A DNA stretch of 40,852 nucleotides from the NCBI GenBank assembly GCA_016195725.1, contig JACPZB010000027.1, forward strand, positions 1 through 40,852, written 5' to 3'. A model generated the notes under the pieces. It was not told where the DNA came from, made no database searches, and was given only the letters and a program-made list of their open reading frames with translations. Both the position numbers and the translations under genes were made by a program. The DNA is from Deltaproteobacteria bacterium. GTDB taxonomy: Bacteria > Desulfobacterota > GWC2-55-46 > UBA9637. Shown here in pieces: positions 21,529 to 29,789 of the stretch (position 1 is the first letter of the stretch; each line of letters begins with the position of its first letter).

Positions 21529-22263
21529 TTACGGCAGCCAATCATAATATGCCTTTGGAGATTTCATCTTTGCGGTTATCTTATGAGCCGGAATAGTTGA
21601 AAAGACAGTATCTACTACACGCTGAATTACAGGCTCATAAGCCTTTACAATCCCAAGCTCCATCACATCGGTCTCAAAACTCATGTCAGAATCCTTGGTA
21701 TTAAATTCTGACTCCCATAACTTCTCTCCAGTAGGCGCATCATATAATTCAAGTTTAACCCCTATCTTCATAGAGGCATAGCTAAGAAAAAGAGTATTAT
21801 CCCATTCTGTTATCGTAGTATATATGACGGCATCAGCGCCCACTATCTCCGCAAGCTCTTTTGGAGCCTTGGCATTCAAATCATATCTGCCCATCCCCTT
21901 ACGAAGGAGTTTATCATCAACAACCTCTAATGGAATTGGAGAATATCCTATTTGAACAAGTTTCTCCTGCACCATGGTTCTGAAAAGGTAGCGCGCATCC
22001 GCATCCTTAACTTCGCCGCTGATTGGCAACACCGCAATGCTATAAGGCGTCTTTGTATCATAGTTGGGCGACAGGGTGTATTGAACAGCACTCCCGCAGC
22101 CTGTAAATAGTATTGCTGTGAAAAAACAAACCATTAATCTGAAGGCAATTAACTGCCATAGCCCGCCGTAAGCCCCGTCCGCCCGCCTCAGGCGGGCGGA
22201 CGGCCTTATTAACTTATGAGTTTCTATACCAGACTTGCAGAATTGTAATTTCATATGCCGCAT
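21529..22263 (-). CDS. putative lipoprotein of the DUF799 (GNA1162-like) family
   Basis: A lipobox is seen as ILFTGC (cysteine about residue 56), after a hydrophobic stretch LMVCFFTAILF, so the mature protein is probably anchored to a membrane. Then follow YSIAVLPISGEVKDADARYLFRTMVQEKLVQIGY, ELAEIVGADAVIYTTITEWD and KIGVKLELYDAPTGEKLWESEF, matching the DUF799 pattern of putative bacterial lipoproteins, usually in gene sets with CsgG-like and LPP20/FlgT-like proteins. The reading frame before the signal peptide contains a perfect 13-base-arm palindrome (22175-22203) encoding SARLRRADGA, so the true start is unsure. Later starts (for example 22134) lack a ribosome site. It is preceded by a FlgT-like gene with a 16-base gap. 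Confidence 0.75.
   Translation of the reverse strand: MRHMKLQFCKSGIETHKLIRPSARLRRADGAYGGLWQLIAFRLMVCFFTAILFTGCGSAVQYTLSPNYDTKTPYSIAVLPISGEVKDADARYLFRTMVQEKLVQIGYSPIPLEVVDDKLLRKGMGRYDLNAKAPKELAEIVGADAVIYTTITEWDNTLFLSYASMKIGVKLELYDAPTGEKLWESEFNTKDSDMSFETDVMELGIVKAYEPVIQRVVDTVFSTIPAHKITAKMKSPKAYYDWLP
22175..22203. repeat. perfect palindrome, 13-base arms
   Basis: CCGTCCGCCCGCC, loop TCA, GGCGGGCGGACGG. It lies in frame before the signal peptide of the DUF799 protein. Much richer in G and C than its surroundings. Confidence 0.9.
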
Positions 22264-22279
22264 AACATTGCCTGTCCTT

Positions 22280-23101
22280 TTATTTTGATTGAGAAAATCT
22301 TATTTCTATTTTTTCTGCAGAGAACCAACCTTGCGCAATTGAGGCGTCTATTTTCCATGCTGCCGCATATATTCCGTTTATTGGAATCATAGCCGTAATT
22401 TCTTGCTTGAGTTTCTGGGCATCCCCCGCCATCTCCACAAACAATTCTATTTTATCTCTCGCAAACGAATGATAGTATATATGTTCTACACCTTTAAGCC
22501 CTTTTAAATCCCTTCTAAACAATTCAAACACTTTATAGTTACGGAGGCCGAGGATGCTGACTAAAATCTTTTTAGCCTCTGCTTCATGAAGAATCCCTGC
22601 GGCAATCAAGTCTTTTGTTAATAATTTCACTGCAATATCTGCTTCTATCGCAACAGTATATACAGCTATTCCGCCTTCTGCCCCAGAACTTTCGTCTTCC
22701 ATGATATCTTTTGAAAGAATACGATAATTGAGAATATAGCGGCTTGCGTTGCTGTATACCTTATCATCAAGGATAAGAGTTGCCGCATCTAATTCTCCCT
22801 TAGGAACGACTGTTTCTACAGTCTTTGCAACAGCCTTTCTGAATGCATCATCTAAGGCTAAACTGTCAGGTTCTGATGTATCAAGAGATACGGGAATACT
22901 TCCCATGACCTCTATGCGAAGGATATTGTTATTACTATACGCATAAGACAGAGGAGAGAATATAAGAGAGTAGAAATAAAAAATACAAAAACAAACAATA
23001 AAGGCAATCCATTTGCTTATTTCTTGTTTCTGATTTCTATTTTCTAACTCCTGACTTCTTGCCCCTGACTTCCGGCCGCTAATTTCTAACTGCTTGCTCA
23101 T
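22280..23101 (-). CDS. exported protein, FlgT-N-like / LPP20-like
   Basis: The 273-residue product has a hydrophobic segment at about 31-55 (IAFIVCFCIFYFYSLIFSPLSYAYS), a signal peptide or anchor. Then comes ALDDAFRKAVAKTVETVVPKGELDA ... YSNASRYILNYRILSKD, reminiscent of the N-terminal domain of FlgT. The match is by eye and the function is unknown. The first 30 residues (SGRKSGARSQELENRNQKQE) are rich in charged residues and encoded by ACTCCTGACTTCT-type words, so they are probably an accretion. It overlaps the end of miaA by 23 bases and is followed by the DUF799 gene, a pairing that suggests an envelope complex. Confidence 0.7.
   Translation of the reverse strand: MSKQLEISGRKSGARSQELENRNQKQEISKWIAFIVCFCIFYFYSLIFSPLSYAYSNNNILRIEVMGSIPVSLDTSEPDSLALDDAFRKAVAKTVETVVPKGELDAATLILDDKVYSNASRYILNYRILSKDIMEDESSGAEGGIAVYTVAIEADIAVKLLTKDLIAAGILHEAEAKKILVSILGLRNYKVFELFRRDLKGLKGVEHIYYHSFARDKIELFVEMAGDAQKLKQEITAMIPINGIYAAAWKIDASIAQGWFSAEKIEIRFSQSK
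23028..23096. repeat. word stretch at the 5' end of the FlgT-like gene
   Basis: Runs of TTTCTGATTTCTATTTTCTA and ACTCCTGACTTCTTGCCCCTGA words. No clear second arm. Same word type as 2089-2116. Confidence 0.5.
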
Positions 23102-24032
23102 GCAAAAATCCTTCCACCAAAGTTATAATTCTATCCTTTTCTTCACAAGAAAACCACCTTATATCGGCTTCTTTTTTAAACCATGTCATCTGCCGCTTGG
23201 CATATCTTCGGGTATTCCTTTTTATCTCTTTTATGGCATCCTCAAGACTGCATTTGTTTTGAATATGCTCCGTTATCTCCTTGTATCCTAACCCCCCCAT
23301 TGCCTTAAGCTTAGACGAATAGCCGTTGGCTAAAAGCCTCCTCACCTCATCTACCATCCCAGCCTCTATCATCCTATCTACCCTCTCCTCTATTTTTTTA
23401 TAGAGAGTTTCTCTATCAACTGATAGGCCGATCTTTATTACTTGATACGGTTCTTCTAAAAAACCATGTTCTTTTTGGAGAAGAGAGATTGGCTGAGAGG
23501 TTAAATAATACACTTCCATGGCGCGAACAATTCTTGCTGTGTTATGAGGATGGATTTTAGACGCCGATTCAGCATCTACCTCCTTCAATTTATCATGAAG
23601 ATACCTTTTGCCATCGCTTCCAATTTGGGCATGATAATTTGCAAGCATTGCAAATCCATTCCTAAGCCGCATATCAGAACCAGGGCCATTAAAAAGCCCC
23701 TTTGTAAGCGCCCTTATATAGAGGCCGGTACCTCCAACAACAAAAACATTTTTCCCCCTGGCGTGTGCCCCATGAATTGCCTTTGAGGCCTCATCCTTAT
23801 ATCGCGCCGCAGTAAATTCTTCATCTGGGTTTGCAACATCTATCATATGATGCTTAATCTTGCTTCTCTGTTCTTTGGTCGGCTTTGCCGTCCCAATATC
23901 CATAGAGCGGTATACCTGCATGGAATCGGCGCTGACAATCTCGACATTGAATCTTTCTGCCAATTCCATTGCAAGCATGGATTTTCCCGATGCTGTTGGG
24001 CCGACTATTGCGACAACTTTTATTTTATCCAT
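23079..24032 (-). CDS. miaA: tRNA dimethylallyltransferase
   Basis: Adds a dimethylallyl group to A37 of tRNAs that read UNN codons. The 317 residues show the P-loop GPTASGKSMLA (about 11-21), SADSMQVYRSMDIGTAKPT, HHMIDVANPDEEFTAARY, VVGGTGLYIRAL and the C-terminal region GYKEITEHI ... RNTRRYAKRQMTWFKKE. Its length is normal. It starts three bases after the phosphoesterase gene and overlaps the next gene by 23 bases, so the run mutL to miaA and beyond is probably one transcript; mutL-miaA linkage is common in bacteria. Confidence 0.97.
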   Translation of the reverse strand: MDKIKVVAIVGPTASGKSMLAMELAERFNVEIVSADSMQVYRSMDIGTAKPTKEQRSKIKHHMIDVANPDEEFTAARYKDEASKAIHGAHARGKNVFVVGGTGLYIRALTKGLFNGPGSDMRLRNGFAMLANYHAQIGSDGKRYLHDKLKEVDAESASKIHPHNTARIVRAMEVYYLTSQPISLLQKEHGFLEEPYQVIKIGLSVDRETLYKKIEERVDRMIEAGMVDEVRRLLANGYSSKLKAMGGLGYKEITEHIQNKCSLEDAIKEIKRNTRRYAKRQMTWFKKEADIRWFSCEEKDRIITLVEGFLHEQAVRN

Positions 24033-24035
24033 TCT

Positions 24036-24875
24036 TTAAACCTGCCATATAGCCTTTGTTAAGGTTATCATGGTAATCTCCGGGGGGCAATTAAATCTTA
24101 CAGGAAACCCAACCATTCCAATACCTCTTGAAACATAGACCTGGGTATGAGTCAACTTTACCAATCCGCCAGTATACCTTTGCCCATAATTTGACATGTT
24201 TACAGGGGCTATAGAAAATGGCAGCCTAATCTGTCCTCCGTGAGTATGCCCTGCGAGTACTAAATCCACCCTCTCGGTTTTAGGCATGACCTCTGCATAA
24301 TCAGGATTATGAGAAAGGAGAATCCTCGGAATATCATCAGGAACTCCCTTCAATGCTGCTCTTAAATCCTGCATGTCTTCATAAAAATCACCAACACCGG
24401 CGATACAGACAGCTTTATTTTTTATCTCTACCAATCTATGGCTGTTTGTTATTACGGGAATATTATATTTGCTAAAAACATCTTTTGTCAATTCAGCCCC
24501 TTCATAATGGTCATGATTACCCAGAACAGCAAGAACACCGTGTGGAGACTTAAGTCTGCCCAAAACGCTTATTGCGGGTTCAATATATTTACGAGATCCA
24601 AAGACATAATCCCCTATAAGAACCATTAAATCATGGTTCAAACTGTTGGCCTTATCCACAATTCCTTCAATAAATCCCAGCCCAACAAACGGCCCATGAT
24701 GCACATCTGTTATCTGACACATCCGAAACCCTTCAAAGGCATCAGGAAGGTTATTTATCGCTATAGTCCTTCTTTCTATGACAACATGTCTTGGCTCATA
24801 GAAAATGCCGTCAGTAATCAGGGCTATTGCACCTACAGTCATTGCCCCTTTTAGAAATTGTCTTCTTGAAAGCAT
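24036..24875 (-). CDS. Tat-exported metallophosphoesterase
   Basis: The 279 residues begin with a twin-arginine signal (LSRRQFLKGAMTVGAIALI). The calcineurin-like metal site motifs follow in order: ITDVHHG (DxH), LIGDYV (GDxx), LGNHDHY (GNHD), LLSHNPD and LAGHTHGGQIRLP. Such proteins (YkuE-like) act outside the cytoplasm and some cleave UDP-diacylglucosamine or other phosphodiesters, but the substrate cannot be told from sequence. It lies 48 bases after mutL, the gap being a GGTTAAGG-type hairpin, and three bases before miaA. No clear ribosome site. Confidence 0.9.
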   Translation of the reverse strand: MLSRRQFLKGAMTVGAIALITDGIFYEPRHVVIERRTIAINNLPDAFEGFRMCQITDVHHGPFVGLGFIEGIVDKANSLNHDLMVLIGDYVFGSRKYIEPAISVLGRLKSPHGVLAVLGNHDHYEGAELTKDVFSKYNIPVITNSHRLVEIKNKAVCIAGVGDFYEDMQDLRAALKGVPDDIPRILLSHNPDYAEVMPKTERVDLVLAGHTHGGQIRLPFSIAPVNMSNYGQRYTGGLVKLTHTQVYVSRGIGMVGFPVRFNCPPEITMITLTKAIWQV

Positions 24876-24885
24876 AAAAATTACA

Positions 24886-24935
24886 AGGTTAAGGCTGAGG
24901 TTAAGATTTCCTCAACCTTAACCTCATCTTCTTTT
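24886..24935. repeat. GGTTAAGG word hairpin between mutL and phosphoesterase
   Basis: AAGGTTAAGGCTGAGGTTAAG on the left faces CTCAACCTTAACCTC on the right. It fills the gap and reaches into the last codons of mutL. Confidence 0.8.
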
Positions 24936-26690
24936 AAACATCTTCTCTATCTCATCTATAGATATAGTCTTTATAACAGGCCTTCCATGCGGACAATTGC
25001 CGGAAAAATCCACCTGAGATAGTCTCTTTAACAGGGCATGTGCCTCTTCGTTCGTTAAAGGCTTCTTCCCCCGTATAACACTGTGACAGGCAATACGCAT
25101 AAGTATATCATCTAATCTGCCCTCTATCCTAAAGCTCATCTCGGAAGAAACCATTTCATCCAACAATTCTTTAATCAAACCTCGGCAATCCATTCCAGAA
25201 AGTATCTCAGGCACCCCTCTTATAATAAATGTATTGCCGCCAAATGGCTCAATGTCAAAGCCCAAATCCGTTATCGCCTCCAGAGAACTTCCTATCGCCT
25301 CTTTCTCCAGCAGAGAAAGCTCTATCTTTTGAGGAAGCAAAAACATCTGACTCTTCACACGGCAGCTCATATAGTAGTCGTTTTTCAATTTCTCAAATGC
25401 AATCCTTTCCGCTGCTGCATGCTGGTCTATGATATAAAATTCACCCTCTCTTTCGCACAAGAGATATTCCTGCCATAATTGGCCTATTACCTCTAATTCG
25501 CGGGAAAACAGGTCTTTCGTATCCGCAGCCGCTTCTTCCAATCCCTGATGGAAATATTGTAAATCCCTCTCTTGCCTTTCTTTCCCGGAAAAAAGAATGG
25601 CAGGATTATGCGAGGCATCATTATAATGAAAAGCATCCTCTCTAACCTCTGCTGTTAATATCTTGCCCTCATACGGTTTAAGAAAAGAGATATGAGAAGA
25701 CGCCAGGGCGGTTTTTATTGTCCTGCTTACCAGTTCATACACGCCTTTTATATTTTTAAATCTCACCTCGCATTTTGTCGGATGCACATTCACATCAACA
25801 TGCTGCGGCGCAATAGTTATAAACAAAACAACAAATGGATACTTCCCTTTTCCCAACACATTTCTATAGCCTGCTGCAATGGCGTGATTTATCCCCCTGT
25901 CTCTTATCCAGCGGTGATTCACATAGATAAAAAGACCTCTGGTTGTGGAGTATGCATTTTCAGGTTTTGCAATAAAACCATGCATCTTTAAAACACCATC
26001 AGCAGCCTCTACAGGCATAGTATCTTTTAGAAAATCCTTTCCGAAAATATCCGCAATCCTTATTTTTAAATCAGCTTTCACAGATGACTTCAGCATTGCG
26101 GAATCGTTATTAAAAAGTCTAAATCTTATAGATGGATATGCCAAGGCAAGTCTTGTAATCATATCTGATATGTGGCCTGTCTCTGTTGCAACAGACCGCA
26201 TAAACTTTAATCTTGCCGGCGTATTAAAAAATATATCCCTCACCTCAACTATTGTGCCATCGGCACAGCCGGCATCTCTCATCTCCTCTATGGTGCCGCC
26301 TTTTACCTTTACCATTGTTCCTGCAATTTCTCCAGAAGGTTTGGTTGTCAAAACAGTTTCAGACACAGAGGCAATGCTGGGAAGCGCCTCGCCGCGGAAT
26401 CCCATTGTGCTAATTGAAAAAAGGTCTTCTTCCTTTAACAGCTTGCTTGTCGCATGCCTCTCAAAGGCCAAAACAGCGTCATCTCTTGTCATCCCCTCGC
26501 CATTATCAACAACCTTTATAAGCTTTCTGCCGCCGTCATGAATATAGACAGATATATCCGTTGCCTTTGCATCAATAGAATTTTCAACAAGCTCTTTTAC
26601 AACTGACGCAGGCCTTTCAATAACCTCGCCAGCGGCAATTTTTACGGCAAGGGCTTCGGGCATTACTTTTATCTTATTGCATTGCGGCAT
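24924..26690 (-). CDS. mutL: DNA mismatch repair protein MutL
   Basis: ATPase that links mismatch recognition to strand removal. The 588 residues carry the GHKL ATPase motifs: ELVENSIDAKA (about 34-44), VVDNGEGM (60-67), STMGFRGEAL (94-103). The C-terminal domain has DQHAAAERIAFE (near 417-428), which fits the DQHA(x2)E(x4)E metal site of nicking MutL proteins, together with ACHSVIRGKKPL and CPHGRPV. It should therefore cut DNA itself, as expected in bacteria without MutH. It is transcribed away from the small membrane protein gene. A TTGACA-type sequence lies within a dyad just upstream. Confidence 0.97.
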   Translation of the reverse strand: MPQCNKIKVMPEALAVKIAAGEVIERPASVVKELVENSIDAKATDISVYIHDGGRKLIKVVDNGEGMTRDDAVLAFERHATSKLLKEEDLFSISTMGFRGEALPSIASVSETVLTTKPSGEIAGTMVKVKGGTIEEMRDAGCADGTIVEVRDIFFNTPARLKFMRSVATETGHISDMITRLALAYPSIRFRLFNNDSAMLKSSVKADLKIRIADIFGKDFLKDTMPVEAADGVLKMHGFIAKPENAYSTTRGLFIYVNHRWIRDRGINHAIAAGYRNVLGKGKYPFVVLFITIAPQHVDVNVHPTKCEVRFKNIKGVYELVSRTIKTALASSHISFLKPYEGKILTAEVREDAFHYNDASHNPAILFSGKERQERDLQYFHQGLEEAAADTKDLFSRELEVIGQLWQEYLLCEREGEFYIIDQHAAAERIAFEKLKNDYYMSCRVKSQMFLLPQKIELSLLEKEAIGSSLEAITDLGFDIEPFGGNTFIIRGVPEILSGMDCRGLIKELLDEMVSSEMSFRIEGRLDDILMRIACHSVIRGKKPLTNEEAHALLKRLSQVDFSGNCPHGRPVIKTISIDEIEKMFKRR

Positions 26691-26703
26691 AGAATGATGT
26701 TAA

Positions 26704-26726
26704 GACATTATCGTCTTTAATGTCAA
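26704..26726 (-). promoter_or_regulatory. possible operator/promoter ahead of mutL
   Basis: GACATTA (26704-26710) and TAATGTC (26718-26724) form a perfect dyad with a seven-base centre. The minus strand reads TTGACA at 26721-26726. No good -10 element is seen, so its role is open. Confidence 0.3.
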
Positions 26727-26828
26727 CTATAGTCTGCGAAGCTGCAAGTCTAAAAGGTTTATAAGGTTTTTTACTATTCGTCTAACAATTTGTAGTCTGT
26801 ATTTAAATTTGATACTATTTAAAACACA

Positions 26829-27077
26829 GTGGAAAAAATATTGTTTACCCTTTTTATTCTCATATCTGTTGCGCTGATCCTTAATCTGCCCTTTGGCTAT
26901 CTAAGGTCAACGGCAAGAAAATTTTCTCTCAGCTGGTTTCTCTATATTCACATACCAATACCATTTGTAATTTTACTGAGAACATGGTTGGGATTCAGCT
27001 ACAAGGCAATCCCTCTCCTTCTTATAGGCTCAATGGCCGGCCAACTTCTCGGCGGATATTTTAATAAAGGAAGATAA
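26829..27077 (+). CDS. small membrane protein, 82 residues
   Basis: Family not recognised. Starts with GTG at 26829. Three hydrophobic segments are seen (about 3-24, 37-54 and 60-77) with basic residues between them (YLRSTARKFS and the C-terminal FNKGR), so it is probably an inner-membrane protein. It ends two bases before the DciA-like gene on the same strand, so the two are likely co-expressed. They are transcribed away from mutL, and these two genes are the only plus-strand genes in the window. Confidence 0.75.
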   Translation: MEKILFTLFILISVALILNLPFGYLRSTARKFSLSWFLYIHIPIPFVILLRTWLGFSYKAIPLLLIGSMAGQLLGGYFNKGR

Positions 27078-27079
27078 TT

Positions 27080-27571
27080 ATGACATCCGCAAAAGGACTC
27101 TCAAGGATAGGTGATATCCTGGACATACCTTTTAGCACGTCTGGTTTTGACAAGGTCGTAAAAGGACTTTTCATCTCCAGGATATGGCGGAAAACAGTAG
27201 GGCCAACTATAGCAAAAAAGACTATACCGTTAAAGCTCGCAGGAAAGACCTTATATGTAACAGTAGCCACCTCCACCTGGCTGGAGGAACTGAAATACTT
27301 GAAAGGGGATATTATTAATAAAATAAATAATGAGCTTCAAGAACAAGCAGTAGAGGAAATTGTTTTCCGCCTCGGTAAAATTGCTGAAAAAGACACTTCA
27401 AAACAATCATCCGATAGCAACCATCAACCGCTATCATGCCATGTTTCTCAGAAGGAGATAGATAATATTGAAAAATTGGTCAAGCATATAAAGAATGAGG
27501 AATTAAGGGAAACAATTAGGAGAGCTATGATAAATAAAAGAAATTGCGATTTAAATATCGCAAAAAGATAG
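27080..27571 (+). CDS. DciA-like (DUF721) protein
   Basis: The 163 residues show the DUF721 pattern: ISRIWRKTVGPTIAKKTIPLKLAGKTLYVTVATSTWLEELKYLKGDIINKINNEL (about 33-89), then EEIVFRLGKI. DciA proteins of this family help load the replicative helicase in bacteria lacking DnaC/DnaI. In this case the role is inferred from the domain. The C-terminal part (about 105-163) is charged and poorly conserved. AAGGAAG precedes the ATG at 27080. It ends 11 bases from the converging trmN6-like gene, with no visible terminator between them. Confidence 0.82.
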   Translation: MTSAKGLSRIGDILDIPFSTSGFDKVVKGLFISRIWRKTVGPTIAKKTIPLKLAGKTLYVTVATSTWLEELKYLKGDIINKINNELQEQAVEEIVFRLGKIAEKDTSKQSSDSNHQPLSCHVSQKEIDNIEKLVKHIKNEELRETIRRAMINKRNCDLNIAKR

Positions 27572-27582
27572 GCAGGCAGTTT

Positions 27583-28230
27583 CTACTTTGCCATAACCTC
27601 TATCAAAACCCGTTTAGCCTTACAAGCCGGTTTAGGAGAAACAAATTCAAGCCTAACTAATTCCAAACCATTACCTTGAATAACAGAAATCATCTCTTGC
27701 AATCTTGAGAGAGGATAGATATAGCAAATCCTTCCATCTTCCGCTGCCAGATATTTAGAAACATTCACAAGGTTGTTTAAGGAAGAGGCAAGCTCCATCT
27801 TTGCCATTGCCTTTTCGCTGGAAGGGCTTATTCTTCCTGACGCAAATTTTGTATAGGGAGGGTTGCTGATAACAGCAGAAAAAGAATTTTTCTCGAGTGA
27901 TTGATTATCAGCTATGACTCTAAAATCTCCTTCAAGTATCCTGATTCTCGAAGACAGGTCATTTAACTCTACATTCCTCTTTGCAATGTCCACAAGACTC
28001 TTCTGAATCTCTATGCCAATAATATTTTGAACCGGTGATTCCTTGGCAAGGATAAGTGGTATGACTCCTGAGCCAGTGCCTATGTCTATTACAGAATCTG
28101 TAGATTGTAGAGGGAGGATAAAATTGGCAAGCTGAACAGAATCTGCTGAAAATCTGTAGCCGTTTTTCTTCTGGATGATTTTTAACGAGTCAAGTTCATC
28201 AAGGGTTTCATCTAAGTTCGCAGAATACAT
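27583..28230 (-). CDS. TrmN6-like (YfiC) adenine-N6 methyltransferase
   Basis: The 215 residues have the SAM-binding motif VIDIGTGSGVIPLILA (about 47-62) and the amino-methyltransferase motif SNPPYTKFASGR (about 122-133), followed by SLNNLVNVSKYLAAEDGRICYIYPLSRLQEM, all as in the TrmN6 group that modifies A37 of tRNA-Val. The assignment to tRNA1(Val) is from family likeness. Preceded by KKNGYRFSADSVQLANFI, the usual N-terminal segment. It follows the DUF1015 gene after 85 bases that contain a GGAGGTTACAGCCTCC hairpin. Confidence 0.88.
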   Translation of the reverse strand: MYSANLDETLDELDSLKIIQKKNGYRFSADSVQLANFILPLQSTDSVIDIGTGSGVIPLILAKESPVQNIIGIEIQKSLVDIAKRNVELNDLSSRIRILEGDFRVIADNQSLEKNSFSAVISNPPYTKFASGRISPSSEKAMAKMELASSLNNLVNVSKYLAAEDGRICYIYPLSRLQEMISVIQGNGLELVRLEFVSPKPACKAKRVLIEVMAK

Positions 28231-28315
28231 CTATTTTTTATTCCTGGGTAAAGGCGGCTTTAGTCTTCCCTTGGAGGTTACAGCCTCCCCTGCTCGTCAG
28301 TTTGCTTCTTTCTTT

Positions 28316-29701
28316 TTAATCTTCTATTGCCTCGCCATTGCCAATCGGATTTATCACCAGACCTGATAAAAGCTTTGGATAGAAGTAGGTAGATTTCTGC
28401 GGCATTACATGACCGGCGCTTGCAACAACCTTTACCTGTTCAATCTTTGTTGGATTTAAGAGAAACGACATCAGCATACTATCTTTTTTAGCCTCTCCAA
28501 TTGCTTCATCCAGTCCTTTTAGATAAAGAAGGTTTCCCTGATTCTCCTGTGCCGAACTACTTATACCGAGGATATTGTTAAGGATAAGGGCGTGGAGCAC
28601 GGTAACATCAAGAGATTTAAAAACATCCGGGATAGAGCCGCCGAATACTTTATCCATTATGTCTTTTTCCTTTAAGGTAAGCACAAAATATGAATTCATG
28701 CCATTTATGTAAAGGCCAAAACTGGGAAGCTTTGCCCCTCTCTCTTCAATCTTTTTATAGAACTCTTTTCTGATTCTAGATTCAATATCGTTATTCCACT
28801 GTGCCTCTTCAATATCAAAGAAGTGGGAGCAATTGACAAGAAATGGTTTTGGTGTAAATTTTGGGATACTGTGTACGATGCGATGCGTAGGCATTATGGT
28901 CATGCCTTCATCATCCATATTGGAGAAATACATCATCACATAGTTAAATGCCTCTTTGCCTGTATAACCCCCCTCCCCCCCTTTACTAAAGGGGGGGGTT
29001 GTTCTTTCCCTCATCATGTTCCTGTAATTTAGAGCAGTTTCATATCTGTGGTGGCCGTCTGCTATAAACAACGGCTTGTCAAACATAATTTCTGCAACCT
29101 TTTTTATTGCCTCAGGCCTCTCAATCCTCCAAACCTTGCTCTCCACACCGTCATCATCCGCAACATCAATGATAGGCGAACTTGTCACACAACAATCTTC
29201 TAAAAGTCTATTTATTGTCTTTTGCGGCTCAGAATATAGAGAAAATATACAGCTAAAATTTGCATTGCACGCCTTCATCAGTTTAAGTCTATCAGCCTTT
29301 GGGCCGGCAAGGGTTTTTTCATGCGGATGAATGCCTCCTTTGCCAAACTCCTCTATCTTTGTCAAGGCTATAAATCCCTTTCTTACCCTTCTCTTGCCAT
29401 CCTTTAATTTATAAACTTGAATATAATAGTAGATGGCTGGCTTTTGATCGCGGACAAGCACCTTTTCATCCTGCCATTTCTTGAAGTCTGCTGCTGCCCT
29501 TGAATATCTATCATTTCCAGCAGTATCATCTGGAAATATCTTCCCCAGTATCAATCTTACGATATTATTAGGATGTCTTTCGTAGAGTGTGTCCTGTAAC
29601 ACAGGAGAGATTACATCATAGGGCGGCGCCATAACCTTATTCAAATCCCCTACCCCCTTCGGATTATAAAGTATCCCCCTGAATGGTACTATCTTTGCCA
29701 T
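28316..29701 (-). CDS. DUF1015-family protein
   Basis: The 461 residues begin IVPFRGILYNP and show MAPPYDVISP, HPNNIVRLILGK, GGIHPHEKTLAGPKADRLKLMKAC, PLFIADGHHRYETALNYRNMM and MPTHRIVH, all typical of DUF1015 (a putative HTH-containing conserved family, function not established). Residues 234-248 (TTPPFSKGGEGGYTG) are encoded by a C/G palindrome and look inserted before KEAFNYVMMYFSNM. AAAGGAG precedes the ATG at 29701. It follows ptsI after 88 bases filled by a G-rich repeat. Confidence 0.9.
   Translation of the reverse strand: MAKIVPFRGILYNPKGVGDLNKVMAPPYDVISPVLQDTLYERHPNNIVRLILGKIFPDDTAGNDRYSRAAADFKKWQDEKVLVRDQKPAIYYYIQVYKLKDGKRRVRKGFIALTKIEEFGKGGIHPHEKTLAGPKADRLKLMKACNANFSCIFSLYSEPQKTINRLLEDCCVTSSPIIDVADDDGVESKVWRIERPEAIKKVAEIMFDKPLFIADGHHRYETALNYRNMMRERTTPPFSKGGEGGYTGKEAFNYVMMYFSNMDDEGMTIMPTHRIVHSIPKFTPKPFLVNCSHFFDIEEAQWNNDIESRIRKEFYKKIEERGAKLPSFGLYINGMNSYFVLTLKEKDIMDKVFGGSIPDVFKSLDVTVLHALILNNILGISSSAQENQGNLLYLKGLDEAIGEAKKDSMLMSFLLNPTKIEQVKVVASAGHVMPQKSTYFYPKLLSGLVINPIGNGEAIED
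28968..29000. repeat. C7/G8 palindrome inside the DUF1015 gene
   Basis: CCCCCCCTTTA and TAAAGGGGGGGG flank one C. It encodes TPPFSKGGEGG in frame. Same kind as the pheT element at 7657-7683. Confidence 0.85.
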
Positions 29702-29730
29702 TCGTATCTCCTTTATTTAAAAGGGATGAG

Positions 29731-29780
29731 AGGCTGGGGGGGGGCCGGTAAAAACCAGCCCCTTGCCCCGAGCCCCTATT
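29731..29780. repeat. G-rich hairpin between ptsI and the DUF1015 gene
   Basis: AGGCTGG followed by nine G in a row (29736-29744), then GCCGG/CCAGCC-type complements. No T-tract, so not a clear terminator. Confidence 0.6.
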
Positions 29781-29789
29781 CCCTGCAGT

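Noticed and set aside
21404-21541. N-terminal extension of PgsA starting at 21541
   Set aside because: It would add 46 residues unlike the family, encoded by an inverted repeat. The family N-terminus MNIPNILTIFR starts at 21403.
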